This document shows positions 35,001 to 44,391 of a stretch of 64,000 nt of DNA, one piece after another. The notes beneath the pieces are model-generated. The model did no database searches, was not told the DNA's origin, and was given only the letters and a program-made list of their open reading frames with translations. The position numbers were made by a program, and so were the translations under genes. Positions within the stretch are counted from its first letter, which is position 1. The number at the start of each line of letters is the position of its first letter. Source of the stretch: CAIKMD01 sp963729935 (lineage in GTDB: Bacteria > Pseudomonadota > Alphaproteobacteria > ATCC43930 > CGMCC-115725); assembly GCA_963729935.1 (NCBI GenBank), contig CAVSPW010000012.1:1-64000 (forward strand), written 5' to 3'.

Positions 35001-35122
35001 TCGACCTCCGGCAGCGCGGAGAGCGGAAGGAATTGATAGGCGACGACACCGACGAGAAGAACCGCCACCATCAGCAGCGAGGTTGCGACCGGCCGTAGAA
35101 TGAACGGGCGCGACGGGCTCAT
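32000..35122 (-). CDS. mdtB: RND multidrug efflux transporter, MdtB type
   Basis: 1040 residues, the same length as E. coli MdtB. The N-terminus FILRPVATSLLMVA, the segment ALPEVDYPTIQVQTFYPGAS and EVQAAINAAGNLLPSDLP match MdtB closely. The proton-relay motif GFVVDDAIVMIENI and GIVKKNAIMMIDFALDA are intact. It follows mdtA by 31 bases and overlaps mdtC by four. Together MdtA, MdtB and MdtC should form a tripartite exporter of bile-salt-like, aromatic or antibiotic compounds; the actual substrates are not visible. Confidence 0.96.
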   Translation of the reverse strand: MSPSRPFILRPVATSLLMVAVLLVGVVAYQFLPLSALPEVDYPTIQVQTFYPGASPDVMTSSVTSPLEVQFGQMPSLNEMTSTSSAGASVITLQFGLDISLDVAEQEVQAAINAAGNLLPSDLPAPPIYAKVNPADAPILTLALSSKTLTLPQVEDAADTRLAQKISQLPGVGLVSINGGQRPAVRVQANLRALAAYGLNIDDLRTTIANANVNTPKGNFDGPMRAYTLNANDQLKSADEYRNLVVAYKNGAPVYLKNVAQIVDGAQNTKLAAWMNQTPAVIVNVQRQPGANVIQVVDTIKSLLPQLQAALPAGIDMTVLTDRTTTIRASVRDVEFELTLAVALVVMVIFLFLRTVRATIIPSLSVPLSLVGTFGAMYLFGFSLNNLSLMALTIATGFVVDDAIVMIENITRYIEAGERPLRAALKGAEQIGFTIVSLTISLIAVLIPLLFMGDVVGRLFREFAVTLAVTILISAAVSLTLVPMLCGRILRQTRAATESAFERRDREAFEWVVRHYDRALNWVLDRERATLLVALATLALTTYLYVIIPKGFFPVQDTGLIQGISQAPESISFDAMAERQRALADVVLQDPDVDSLSSFIGVDGVNLTLNSGRLLINLKPKSERESDVSTVIRRLSQSVANVPGVSLYMQPVQDLTIDATVSRGQYRFILEDANPDELAQWVPKLVGALQTRPQFEDVASDQQENGLSAYITIDRDTAGRFGVTPATIDNALYDAFGQRIVSTIFTQSNQYRVILEADPSLQASLDALGAIYLPSSVASSGQVPLSAITKVSVQSAPLQINHLGQFPANTVSFNLAPDVSLGEAVAAVQQAEQEVGMPRSMITVFQGTALAFQSALKNELLLILAAIITVYIVLGILYESFVHPVTILSTLPSAGIGALLGLMIAGDDLDVIAIIGIVLLIGIVKKNAIMMIDFALDAERREGKSPREAIHQACLLRLRPILMTTMAAILGALPLMLGSGTGAELRQPLGISIVGGLIVSQVLTLFTTPVIYLAFDRLGRRLARFAPETDDESESGRPAE

Positions 35123-35153
35123 CGATCGACGAAAAGCGCTTCCTGCGCCCGGC

Positions 35154-36422
35154 TCATCGGCCGGCGCCGGAACGCGGCGATCGCGGCTGCGCCGGCGCCG
35201 GCGTTGTCGTGGTAGGCGTGGCCGTGGTAGGCGTGGCCGTGGTGGGCGCGGCCGTGGTGGCGGCGCGCAGCGCGACCTTCGCGTTGTCGCGCAGCTTGTC
35301 CGCGCCGTCGACCACGACCTTGTCTCCCGGCTTCAGACCGGATTCGATCGCGATAAGGCCGCTATCGGCCGGGCCGGTCTTGACCGTCTGGACCGCGACC
35401 GTATCGCCGGGCTTCAGGATATAGACGAAAGTGCCGGGCGCGCCGCGCTGCAAGGCCGCCGTCGGGATCACGGTCGCGCCGCGCAGAACTTCGGTCAGAA
35501 GGCGCACATTGACGAACTGGTTCGGAAACAACAACCCGTCTTCGTTCTCGAATTGCGCCCGCAACTTCACCGTTCCGGTGGTCGTGTCGATCTGATTGTC
35601 GATGCTCACGAGTTTGCCGGTCGCGAGCTTGGTCGTGTTGCTGCGGTCATAGGCCGCGGCTTCGAGCGTCGCGCCCGCGTTGAGCTGCTTGACGATGGCG
35701 GGAAGATCGTCTTCCGGCAGGCTGAAGATCGCGGTGATCGGCTTCACCTGGGTGATGACGACGATGCCGTTGGTGTCGTTGGCGGTGACATAATTGCCCT
35801 GATCGACTTGGCGTAGGCCGACCCGGCCGCCGACCGGCGCGACGATGTGGCAATAGGCGATGTTGAGCTTGGCCGCGTCGACCTGACCCTGATCGGCCTT
35901 GATCGTGCCCTCATATTGCCGGACGAGCTGCACCTGACCGTCGACCGTCTGCTGCGCGATCGAATCTTGCTTGGCGAGTGTCTGATACCGCGCGAGATCG
36001 GTCTGCGCCTGCTTCAGCAAGGCCTGATCTTTCAGGAGCTGACCCTGCGCCTGTTCGAGCGCGAGCTCGTAAGGCCGCGGATCGACGACGGCGAGCAAAT
36101 CGCCTTTCTGCACCGTCTGGCCTTCCTGAAACGCGATCTGCGTGAGTTGGCCGCTGATCTGGCTGCGTACCGTCACGGTTGCCGTCGGCGTCACGGTGCC
36201 GAGCGCGTTGAAGACGATGTTGATGTCGCCCTGGGTGACCGGCGCCACCACCACCGGCAAGGCTCCGCCAGCGCCGAAGCGTCCGCTTGTGCGCTCCGCC
36301 GGAACCCGATGGTAAAGCCACCAGGCGAGGCCCAATGCCGCGAGAAGTGCGAGCGCGATTAACGCCGCGCGCCGCCAAAGCGGTGTGCGAACCGGCCACG
36401 CGGTGATCCGGACGTCTCTCAT
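35154..36422 (-). CDS. mdtA: RND periplasmic adaptor, MdtA type
   Basis: 422-residue membrane fusion protein. One N-terminal TM segment (ALIALALLAALGLAWWLYHR) precedes the barrel. FNALGTVTPTATVTVRSQ and GQLTQIAFQEGQTVQKGDLL form the lipoyl half typical of MdtA, then a coiled-coil hairpin with ARYQTLAKQDSIAQQ, and PVGGRVGLRQVDQGNYV. The last 40 residues are a low-complexity Ala/Thr/Pro tail with pentapeptide repeats. There is no MarR, BaeSR or TetR gene next to it, so regulation is unclear. It starts 198 bases after the first outer-membrane factor gene. Confidence 0.94.
   Translation of the reverse strand: MRDVRITAWPVRTPLWRRAALIALALLAALGLAWWLYHRVPAERTSGRFGAGGALPVVVAPVTQGDINIVFNALGTVTPTATVTVRSQISGQLTQIAFQEGQTVQKGDLLAVVDPRPYELALEQAQGQLLKDQALLKQAQTDLARYQTLAKQDSIAQQTVDGQVQLVRQYEGTIKADQGQVDAAKLNIAYCHIVAPVGGRVGLRQVDQGNYVTANDTNGIVVITQVKPITAIFSLPEDDLPAIVKQLNAGATLEAAAYDRSNTTKLATGKLVSIDNQIDTTTGTVKLRAQFENEDGLLFPNQFVNVRLLTEVLRGATVIPTAALQRGAPGTFVYILKPGDTVAVQTVKTGPADSGLIAIESGLKPGDKVVVDGADKLRDNAKVALRAATTAAPTTATPTTATPTTTTPAPAQPRSPRSGAGR
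35209..35253. repeat. 15-bp tandem repeats encoding an Ala-Thr-Pro-Thr-Thr tail in mdtA
   Basis: Three direct copies of GTGGTAGGCGTGGCC (the third with two changes) lie at 35209-35223, 35224-35238 and 35239-35253, with a partial fourth. They keep the frame and encode ATPTT-type pentapeptides near the MdtA C-terminus. Copy number is likely to vary between strains. Confidence 0.85.
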
Positions 36423-36620
36423 CGGCCTTTTCCGTGCGGGAGTTGATGCCTGGGACGGTGGGTAGCTTCAGCCGATGAATTATAGGCTGTTGCGCATCGC
36501 ACGATCCCCATCGAGCGCCGTGGTGGTCAATGTAACACACCGGCGCCACGAGCCGCGCCTCTTAAGCAAGCTATTGAAAAACAATGGTAAAATTATGCAA
36601 TGCCGGCCCGGTCGAGAGAC

Positions 36621-38096
36621 CTAGCGCGCGACCGTGGCTTCGGCGGGAGCGCGGTCCCACCAGCCGCCGCCCATCGCGACGAAGAGCTGGGCGCTGTCGA
36701 GATAGCGTTGCGCCTGGGCTCGCGCGAGACCGATCCGCGCCTGTTGAAAGACGCGCTGGGCGTCGAGCACTTGAAGCAGCGTCGAATTCCCGAGCCCATA
36801 GCTGGTCCGCACGAGATCCAGCGCCTTGGCGGCCGATTGGTAGGCGGTCTGTTCGGCCGCGAGCAATTCGGCATCGTGGGACAGACCTTCGAGCAGATCG
36901 GCGATCTGGCCGAAGGATTGCAGCACGGTTTGTTCGTAAGTTGCGACCGCCGCCTGGTAGGCGTCCTCGCTGCCACGCTTTTGCGCATGCAGCGCGCCGC
37001 CATGGAAGAGCGGCGCCGCCATGGCCGCACCGAAATTCCAGATATTGCTGGCGGGATCGAAAATCGCCTCGGGCTTCAAAAATTGCTCCATCACGGCGGC
37101 CGAAAGCGTGATGTTCGGATAAAGCTCGGCATTGGCCACGCCGACCGCAGCCGACGCCGCGTGCAGCTCCGATTCGGCGACCAGGATGTCGGGCCGTTGA
37201 TGCACCAGCGCCGAAGGAAGGCTCACCGGCAGCTCGGCCGGGAGCGTCAATTGATCGAGATCGACGTCGGGCGGCGTCCAGGCCGACGGCGCCTTGCCGA
37301 CGAGAACGGCGAGCGCGTGACGCGCGACGCCCAATTGCTGACGCAGCGGCGGCAGCAAGGTTTTGTCGATCGCGAGCTGGCTGTTCGCGGTTTCGAGATC
37401 GAGATCGGTTGCCGCCCCGGCCTTCAACTCGTCTTGGACGAGCCGGAGATTGTGTGCGTCGTCGCTCAGCAGATCCTCGACGGCCTTGATCTGCGCGCGG
37501 ATCGACGCGATCGTGATGACCTCGGTCGCGACGCTGCCCGTCAAAGTGAGATAGGCCGCCTGCATTTCGTAATTCTGCATCGCCTCGAGCGCCCGCGCCT
37601 GCTCGACGCGCTTCGAGGTCAAGCCCGCGGGGTTGAAGCTGTAGCTGACCGTGGGGCCGAGCGAATAGACGTTGAATTCCTTCGGCGGGAAGCCCGTCAA
37701 GCCCACGGCCTTGTAGTTGTTGCGCTGGCGCTGCGCGCCGGCGGTGAAATCGAGCTGCGGGTAGAAGCCGCCCGCGGCGACGGCGACCGCTTCGTGCGCC
37801 TGGGCCAGACTGGCCGTGGCCGCGGCGAGGCTGCGATTGCCTCGGACGGCCTGGGCAAGAATGTCGTCGAGCGAGGGAGAGCGGAAGAGCTTCCACCACG
37901 AGCCGGAAATCTTCTCGCCGAGCGCGAAATGCTGATCCGTGCCGGCGCCGTTGACCGAGGGGACGCCAGGCACGCCCTCGGCCGTGTAACCCGCTTCGGT
38001 GGGCGCGGCGGGCGGATGGTAACCCGGGATGAGGCTGCAACCGGCGAGCAGCGCGGCGCTGGCGAGGATGAAGATTCGGCGCGGCATCGCGGACAT
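36621..38096 (-). CDS. Outer-membrane efflux factor, NodT family (OMF 1)
   Basis: 491-residue TolC-like lipoprotein. Its signal peptide ends in LLAGC with Cys20, the lipidation site. The repeats of the family are recognisable as DELKAGAATDLDLETANSQL and TSYGLGNSTLLQVLDAQRVF, the positions that precede the periplasmic helices. It is the first gene of the OMF-mdtA-mdtB-mdtC-OMF cluster, though a 198-base AT-rich gap before mdtA could hold an extra promoter. It differs clearly from the OMF at the other end of the cluster. Confidence 0.93.
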   Translation of the reverse strand: MSAMPRRIFILASAALLAGCSLIPGYHPPAAPTEAGYTAEGVPGVPSVNGAGTDQHFALGEKISGSWWKLFRSPSLDDILAQAVRGNRSLAAATASLAQAHEAVAVAAGGFYPQLDFTAGAQRQRNNYKAVGLTGFPPKEFNVYSLGPTVSYSFNPAGLTSKRVEQARALEAMQNYEMQAAYLTLTGSVATEVITIASIRAQIKAVEDLLSDDAHNLRLVQDELKAGAATDLDLETANSQLAIDKTLLPPLRQQLGVARHALAVLVGKAPSAWTPPDVDLDQLTLPAELPVSLPSALVHQRPDILVAESELHAASAAVGVANAELYPNITLSAAVMEQFLKPEAIFDPASNIWNFGAAMAAPLFHGGALHAQKRGSEDAYQAAVATYEQTVLQSFGQIADLLEGLSHDAELLAAEQTAYQSAAKALDLVRTSYGLGNSTLLQVLDAQRVFQQARIGLARAQAQRYLDSAQLFVAMGGGWWDRAPAEATVAR

Positions 38097-38193
38097 TTAA
38101 GTCTTCCCTTCTCCGGGCGCAAGCGGGCCAGGGCTGCGTAGCGTGCAACGAAGACGAGATGCTCGTCTCGGCGGCTATTCGCGCGGGACGGGC

Positions 38194-39633
38194 CTAACGG
38201 GGCAGGTCGGAGCTGCCCATGAGATATTCGTCGACCGCGCGCGCGCATTGTCGACCCTCGCGGATCGCCCACACCACGAGCGATTGGCCGCGCCGCGCGT
38301 CGCCGCAGCAGAACACCTTGTCGGCCGAGCTGCGGTAACGATCGGTATCGGCCTTGAGATTTCCGCGCGGATCGAGGGCGAGCTTCAGCGCCGCAACCGC
38401 GCCATTGTGCTGGGGATGCACGAAGCCCATCGCCAGAAGCACCAGATCGGCGCGGATGTCGAAATTACTGTCCGGCATCTCCTCCATGACCGGCCTTCCC
38501 TCGTTGCTGGTGCGCCATTCGACGCGCACCGCGGAAAGCGCGGTGACATGCCCGTCCCTGCCGACGAAGGATTTGGTCGAGACCGACCAGTCGCGCTTGA
38601 TGCCTTCTTCCTGAGAACTCGAGGTCCGGAGCTTCATCGGCCAGTCCGGCCAGGTCATCAGCTTGTCTTCGTGCTCGGGCGGCATGGCGAGGATTTCGAT
38701 CTGGGTGACCGACTTGGCGCCTTGCCGGTTCGAGGTCCCGATGCAGTCCGAGCCCGTGTCGCCGCCGCCGATCACGAGTACATGCTTGCCGGCGGCGAGG
38801 ATATCGTCGCCCCCGACGCGCTCGCCGCCGACGCGGCGGTTCTGTTGCGAGAGGAACTCCATCGCGAAATGGATGCCGGCGAGATCGCGGCCCGGCACCG
38901 GCAGATCGCGCGGCACTTCGGCGCCGATCGCCATCACCACCGCGTGGTGATTATGCATCAGCTTTTCGACCGGCAAGTTGACGCCGACATGGGCGTTGGG
39001 ATGGAACTCGACGCCTTCGGCGCGCATCTGTGCGATGCGGCGATCGATCACCTGCTTCTCGAGCTTGAAATCGGGGATGCCGTAGCGCAGCAGGCCGCCG
39101 ATCCGCGAGCCTTTCTCATAGACCGCGACGTCGTGCCCGGCGCGCGCCAGTTGTTGCGCGCAGGCAAGGCCCGCCGGTCCCGAACCCACGACCGCGACCC
39201 GTTTGCCGGTGCGATGCGCGGCGATCACCGGCTCGACCCAGCCCTCCTCCCAGCCGCGCTCGACGATCGCGTGCTCGATCGTCTTGATCGTCACCGGCTG
39301 CTCGATGAGATTGAGCGTGCAGGCCGCCTCGCAGGGCGCGGGACAGATGCGGCCGGTCACGTCGGGAAAATTATTCGTGCGATGGAGCACAGCGAGCGCT
39401 TGCCGCGGGTCGCCGCGATAGATCAGTTCGTTCCAATCCGGGATGATGTTATTGACCGGACAGCCGTGATGGCAGAACGGCGTGCCGCAATCCATGCAGC
39501 GCCCGCCCTGTCGGCGCAGCTCGTCCTCCGCCAGCGGCCGCACGAATTCGTGGTAGTGCTTCAGCCTTTCCTCGACCGGCTCGTAGGAGCGGTCGCGGCG
39601 CTGATACTCGAGAAAGCCGGTCGGTTTCCCCAT
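38194..39633 (-). CDS. gltD: Glutamate synthase (NADPH) small subunit
   Basis: 479-residue beta subunit. Start ATG 39633 (MGKPTGFLEY) lies two bases after the gltB stop; a longer frame runs inside gltB and is not real. N-terminal cysteines for 4Fe-4S clusters are in CMDCGTPFCHHGCP and GRICPAPCEAAC. The FAD site is VVGSGPAGLACAQQLARAGH and the NADPH site is VIGGGDTGSDCIG. It passes electrons from NADPH to the large subunit for ammonia assimilation. Translational coupling to gltB is evident. Confidence 0.97.
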   Translation of the reverse strand: MGKPTGFLEYQRRDRSYEPVEERLKHYHEFVRPLAEDELRRQGGRCMDCGTPFCHHGCPVNNIIPDWNELIYRGDPRQALAVLHRTNNFPDVTGRICPAPCEAACTLNLIEQPVTIKTIEHAIVERGWEEGWVEPVIAAHRTGKRVAVVGSGPAGLACAQQLARAGHDVAVYEKGSRIGGLLRYGIPDFKLEKQVIDRRIAQMRAEGVEFHPNAHVGVNLPVEKLMHNHHAVVMAIGAEVPRDLPVPGRDLAGIHFAMEFLSQQNRRVGGERVGGDDILAAGKHVLVIGGGDTGSDCIGTSNRQGAKSVTQIEILAMPPEHEDKLMTWPDWPMKLRTSSSQEEGIKRDWSVSTKSFVGRDGHVTALSAVRVEWRTSNEGRPVMEEMPDSNFDIRADLVLLAMGFVHPQHNGAVAALKLALDPRGNLKADTDRYRSSADKVFCCGDARRGQSLVVWAIREGRQCARAVDEYLMGSSDLPR

Positions 39634-39635
39634 CC

Positions 39636-42600
39636 CTATTCGGCGGCTCCGACCGCGATGCTGACGTCCGGACGCTCGGCGGCGTGGGCGCGGGATTGCA
39701 TCTGTAGGAGCGCGCGGCGGTACTCGACCGGCATCACCTTGACGAAGCGCGGCCGGTAATTGCCCCAACCGGCCAGGATTTCCTTGGCCTTGGGGCTTTG
39801 CGTGAAGCTCGCATGGCGCGCGATCAGGCCGTGCAGCAAGCGCAAATCGCTTTGCGACAGCCCGTGCACGACATCGACGAGCCCATGAGTCTCGAGATCG
39901 CCGCCGCGATGCTCCAGCGTCTCGACGTGATCGTCCTCATCGGCAAGCGGCTCGAGATCGACCATCGCGAGATTGCAGCGCTGCTGGAACTGGCCGGTCT
40001 CGTCGAGCACGAAGGCGACGCCGCCGCTCATGCCCGCGGCAAAGTTGCTGCCGGTCTCGCCGAGAACGACGACGACGCCGCCGGTCATGTATTCACAGCA
40101 ATGGCTGCCCGCGCCCTCGACCACCGCGACCGCGCCCGAATTCCGGACCGCGAAGCGCTCGCCGGCCACGCCGCTGAAATAGCACTCGCCCGCGATCGCG
40201 CCGTAAAGCACGGTATTGCCGACGATGATCGCCTTGCCGCGATCGAGCGTGCTTTGCGTCGGCGGATAGACGATGAGGCGGCCGCCGGAGAGTCCCTTGC
40301 CGACATAGTCGTTGGCGGCACCTTCGAGCTCGAAAGTGATGCCGCGCGCGAGGAACGCACCGAAGCTCTGGCCCGCCGTGCCGCTGAAACGCACCTTGAT
40401 CGTGCCGTCCGGCAGCCCACGGTCGCCATGGCGGCGCGCCACGGCACCCGACAGCATCGCGCCGACCGAGCGGTTGACGTTCCGGATCGGGATGTCGAGC
40501 GCGACCTTCTCGCCGTCCTCGATCGCGTCCGCGCAGTCGACCAGCAAACGCTGATCGAGCGCCTTGCCGAGGCGATGATCCTGAGTCTCGCATTGATGGG
40601 TCTTGGTGCCCGCCGGCACGTCCGGCTGAAAGAGCACGCGGGCCAGATCGACGAGCTGCGCCTTCGGATGATTGACCCCGCGGCGCTGCACGAGCTTGTC
40701 CACGCGGCCGATCATCTCGTCGAAGCGGCGGAATCCCAATTTCGCCATCAGCTCGCGAACTTCCTCGCCGAGAAACATGAAGAGGGTGACGACGTCTTCG
40801 GGCGTGCCGACGAAGCGGCGGCGAAGCTCGGGATCTTGGGTGGCGACGCCGACCGGGCAGGTATTCAGGTTGCATTTGCGCATCATCACGCAGCCCGCGG
40901 CGATGAGCGCCGCCGTGGCGACGCCGAACTCGTCCGCGCCCAGGAGCGCGCCGACCACGACGTCGCGGCCCGAGCGGATGCCGCCATCGACCTGCACGGC
41001 AATGCGGCCCCGGAGCCCGTTCAGGACGAGCGTCTGGTGCGTCTCGGCGAGACCGACTTCCCAAGGCTCGCCCGCATGGTAGATCGAGGTCACCGGCGAC
41101 GCGCCGGTGCCGCCTTCGTGACCCGAGATGGTGACGTGATCCGCATGGGCCTTGCACACGCCCGCGGCGATCGTCCCGACGCCCAGCTCCGCCACCAGCT
41201 TCACGCTCACCCGCGCGTCCTGATTGGCGTTCTTCAAATCGTGAATGAGCTGCGCCAGATCCTCGATCGAATAGATGTCGTGATGCGGCGGCGGCGAAAT
41301 GAGGCCCACGCCCGGAACCGAATAGCGCGTGCGCGCGATCCAGTCATCGACCTTGTGGCCGGGAAGCTGTCCGCCCTCGCCCGGCTTCGCGCCCTGCGCC
41401 ATCTTGATCTGCAGGTCGGACGCGTTGACCAGATATTCGATGTTGACGCCGAAGCGCCCCGACGCAACCTGCTTGATCGCCGAGCGCATCGAATCGCCGT
41501 TGGGCAAAGGCTTGTAACGCTGCGGATCCTCGCCGCCCTCGCCCGTGTTGGAGCGCCCGCCCAGACGGTTCATGGCGATCGCCAAGGTCGTATGCGCCTC
41601 CCACGAGATCGAGCCGAACGACATGGCGCCGGTCGCGAAGCGCTTGACGATCTCGCCCACCGGCTCGACTTCATCGAGCGGAACGGGCTCCGGCGCGAAA
41701 TCGAAATCGAGGAGCCCGCGCAGCGAGACGAGGCCTTTTTCCTGCTCCCCGACCAGGCGGGTATATTCCTTGAACTTGCGATAATTGTTGCCGCGCACCG
41801 CGTGCTGAAGCAGCGACACGCTGTCCGAGGTCCAGACGTGGGTCTCGCCGTTGACGCGAAACGCAAGGTCGCCGCCGACGTCCAGCGCGTCGCGGTAATT
41901 GGGCGCGTCGCCGAAGGCAAGCCGGTGCCGGCGGACGGTTTCCTCGGCGATCTCTTCGAGGCCGGCGCCGCTGATGGCCGAGACCGTACCGGTGAAATAT
42001 TTGTCAAGGAACTCGGCGTGGAGCCCGATCGCGTCGAAGATCTGCGCGCCGCAATAGGATTGGAAGGTGCAGATGCCCATCTTCGACATCACCTTCAGAA
42101 TGCCCTTGGCGATCGCCTTGATATAGGCGTCATGGGCCTCGTGCTCGGTGAGATCCTTGTCGAAGTCGCGCCGCATCGCCGAAATCGTATCGAAGGCGAG
42201 ATAGGGATTGATGGCCTCGGCGCCGTATCCGGCGAGGAGGCAGAAATCATGCAGCTGGCGGGCTTCGCCGGTCTCGACGACGAGTCCGACCTCGGTGCGC
42301 AAGCCACCGCGGATAAGGTGATGGTGGACCGCCGCGACGGCGAGCAACGACGGCACCGCGATCTGGTCGGCGGCGACGAGCCGATCCGAGAGCACGATGA
42401 TGTTGTAGCCGTTCTTGACCGCTTTTTCGGCGCCGTGGCAGATGGCCTCGAGCGCGGTCGCCATGCCGCGCGCGCCCTTCTTCGCGGAATAGCAGATCGA
42501 GATCGTCGACGTGCGGAACGTGCCGCCCGTATTGTCCTCGATGCGGCGGATCTTTTCGAGATCGACGTTGGTCAGGATCGGCTTGTGCAGTTCGAGCCGG

Positions 42601-44276
42601 ATGTGCTTGCCGCCGGTCTGGAGGTCGAGCAAATTCGGTCTCGGCCCCACCAGCGACACGAGCGACATCACCAGCGATTCGCGAATCGAATCGATCGGCG
42701 GATTCGTGACTTGCGCGAAGCGCTGCTGGAAATAGTCGAACAGCATCTTCGGCCGGGTGGAGAGAACCGCGAGCGGCGTGTCGCGGCCCATCGCGCCGAT
42801 CGAATCCTCGCCGGAGAGCGCGAGCGGCTTCAAAAAGGCGTTCACATCTTCCTGGGTGTAGCCGAAGGCCTGCTGGCGATCCAACAACACGCCGCGCGGC
42901 GGCGGCATCGGCGCCACCTCGTCGGGCAGGGTTTCGATCTTGATCTGGGTCTCGTCGAGCCAACGCTGATAGGGCTTCGCGGTGGCGATCTCGGCCTTGA
43001 GCTCGTCGTCATCGATGATACGGCCATGCTCCATGTCGACGAGCAGCATCTTGCCCGGCTCCAGCCGCCATTTGCGCACGATGCGCTCTTCCGGCAGATC
43101 GAGCACGCCCGCTTCGGACGCCATGACGAGCTGGTCGTCGTCGGTCACGACGAAACGCGCCGGGCGCAGCCCGTTGCGGTCGAGCGTCGCGCCGATCATG
43201 CGGCCGTCGGTGAAGGCGATCGCGGCCGGCCCGTCCCAGGGCTCCATCAGCGCCGCGTGGTATTCGTAGAAGGCTCGCCGGTCGGCATCCATCAGCGGAT
43301 TGTCCGCCCAGGCCTCCGGGATCAGCATCATCAGCGCATGCGGCAGCGGATACCCGCCCGCGACCAGCAGCTCGAGGCAATTGTCGAGCGTGGCCGAATC
43401 CGAATTGCCGTCGCCGATCAGCGGCCAGAGCTTGTCGAGATCCTCGCCCAAGAGCTTCGAGGTCATCGAATGGCGCCGCGCCATCATCCAGTTGATGTTG
43501 CCGCGCAAGGTGTTGATCTCGCCATTATGGGCGAGGTAGCGGAACGGATGCGCCAAATCCCAAGACGGGAAGGTGTTGGTCGAGAACCGCGCATGAACGA
43601 GCGCCAGCGCGGATTCGGCGCGCGGATCATGCAGGTCGCGGTAAAAAGCCGCGAGGCGCTCCGCGATCACCATCCCCTTGTAGATGACGGTGCGCGTGGA
43701 AAGGCTGGCGATGTAGAAACTGCCGCCCTCGGGCAGCCCGCGCTCGCGGATTTCCTTGTGCGATTGCTTGCGGATGACGTAGAGCTTGCGCTCGAGCGCA
43801 TCGGCATCGGCACAATTGGGGCCGCGCCCGATGAAGAACTGCCGGATCACCGGGGCGTTCGGGCGGATGCTGTCGCCCAGCGCCGAAGGATCGACCGGCA
43901 CGTCCCGCCAGCCGAGGAAGAATTGGCGCTCGACGCCGACCTGCCGTTCGATCGCCTCTTCGCACGCTTGCCGCGTCTGGGCGTTGCGAGGGAGGAATAC
44001 CATGCCTACCCCATAGGCGCCGTAGGGCGGCAGCTCGATTTTAAGGCGCTCGGCCTCGGCGCGCAGTAGGCGCTCGGGAAGCTGGATCAGGATACCGGCG
44101 CCGTCTCCGGCGAAGGGATCCGCGCTGACCGCACCGCGGTGGGCGAGGTTATGGAGGATCGTCAGCCCGTCCGTCAGGATCCCATGACTCTTGCGATTCT
44201 TGATGTTCGCGATGAACCCGACGCCGCAGGCATCATGCTCGTAGCGAGGATCGTACAGTCCCTGCCTCGCTTGCAT
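39636..44276 (-). CDS. gltB: Glutamate synthase (NADPH) large subunit
   Basis: 1546-residue alpha subunit. Start ATG 44276 has GGAGAGAGG upstream and gives a 16-residue propeptide before the catalytic Cys in EHDACGVGF; a GTG at 44315 would give a longer one. Domains in order are the class II glutamine amidotransferase, a central domain, the FMN/synthase barrel with the 3Fe-4S segment CVMMRKCNLNTCPVGVATQ, and the C-terminal beta-helix rich in Gly (GMSGGVAFV). It makes glutamate from glutamine and 2-oxoglutarate with GltD. It is the first gene of the gltBD operon. Confidence 0.98.
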   Translation of the reverse strand: MQARQGLYDPRYEHDACGVGFIANIKNRKSHGILTDGLTILHNLAHRGAVSADPFAGDGAGILIQLPERLLRAEAERLKIELPPYGAYGVGMVFLPRNAQTRQACEEAIERQVGVERQFFLGWRDVPVDPSALGDSIRPNAPVIRQFFIGRGPNCADADALERKLYVIRKQSHKEIRERGLPEGGSFYIASLSTRTVIYKGMVIAERLAAFYRDLHDPRAESALALVHARFSTNTFPSWDLAHPFRYLAHNGEINTLRGNINWMMARRHSMTSKLLGEDLDKLWPLIGDGNSDSATLDNCLELLVAGGYPLPHALMMLIPEAWADNPLMDADRRAFYEYHAALMEPWDGPAAIAFTDGRMIGATLDRNGLRPARFVVTDDDQLVMASEAGVLDLPEERIVRKWRLEPGKMLLVDMEHGRIIDDDELKAEIATAKPYQRWLDETQIKIETLPDEVAPMPPPRGVLLDRQQAFGYTQEDVNAFLKPLALSGEDSIGAMGRDTPLAVLSTRPKMLFDYFQQRFAQVTNPPIDSIRESLVMSLVSLVGPRPNLLDLQTGGKHIRLELHKPILTNVDLEKIRRIEDNTGGTFRTSTISICYSAKKGARGMATALEAICHGAEKAVKNGYNIIVLSDRLVAADQIAVPSLLAVAAVHHHLIRGGLRTEVGLVVETGEARQLHDFCLLAGYGAEAINPYLAFDTISAMRRDFDKDLTEHEAHDAYIKAIAKGILKVMSKMGICTFQSYCGAQIFDAIGLHAEFLDKYFTGTVSAISGAGLEEIAEETVRRHRLAFGDAPNYRDALDVGGDLAFRVNGETHVWTSDSVSLLQHAVRGNNYRKFKEYTRLVGEQEKGLVSLRGLLDFDFAPEPVPLDEVEPVGEIVKRFATGAMSFGSISWEAHTTLAIAMNRLGGRSNTGEGGEDPQRYKPLPNGDSMRSAIKQVASGRFGVNIEYLVNASDLQIKMAQGAKPGEGGQLPGHKVDDWIARTRYSVPGVGLISPPPHHDIYSIEDLAQLIHDLKNANQDARVSVKLVAELGVGTIAAGVCKAHADHVTISGHEGGTGASPVTSIYHAGEPWEVGLAETHQTLVLNGLRGRIAVQVDGGIRSGRDVVVGALLGADEFGVATAALIAAGCVMMRKCNLNTCPVGVATQDPELRRRFVGTPEDVVTLFMFLGEEVRELMAKLGFRRFDEMIGRVDKLVQRRGVNHPKAQLVDLARVLFQPDVPAGTKTHQCETQDHRLGKALDQRLLVDCADAIEDGEKVALDIPIRNVNRSVGAMLSGAVARRHGDRGLPDGTIKVRFSGTAGQSFGAFLARGITFELEGAANDYVGKGLSGGRLIVYPPTQSTLDRGKAIIVGNTVLYGAIAGECYFSGVAGERFAVRNSGAVAVVEGAGSHCCEYMTGGVVVVLGETGSNFAAGMSGGVAFVLDETGQFQQRCNLAMVDLEPLADEDDHVETLEHRGGDLETHGLVDVVHGLSQSDLRLLHGLIARHASFTQSPKAKEILAGWGNYRPRFVKVMPVEYRRALLQMQSRAHAAERPDVSIAVGAAE

Positions 44277-44391
44277 ACCGTCCAAACCCCTCTCTCCGCC
44301 CTTCCGTCCGCGCACGCGGCATTAAGGTTCCGCTTACGCGCGGCGCCCCAGAACAGCATCGTTAGCTAGGCCGGACGAGTCAAGAAGTACG

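Noticed and set aside
35209..35253. CRISPR-like repeat
   Set aside because: Repeats are only 15 bp, contiguous, without spacers, and keep the reading frame of mdtA.
39798..44069. Open reading frame of more than 1400 codons antisense to gltB
   Set aside because: High-GC coding DNA often has few stops on the opposite strand. The translation is Arg/His/Asp-rich with no domain, while gltB on the other strand is complete.
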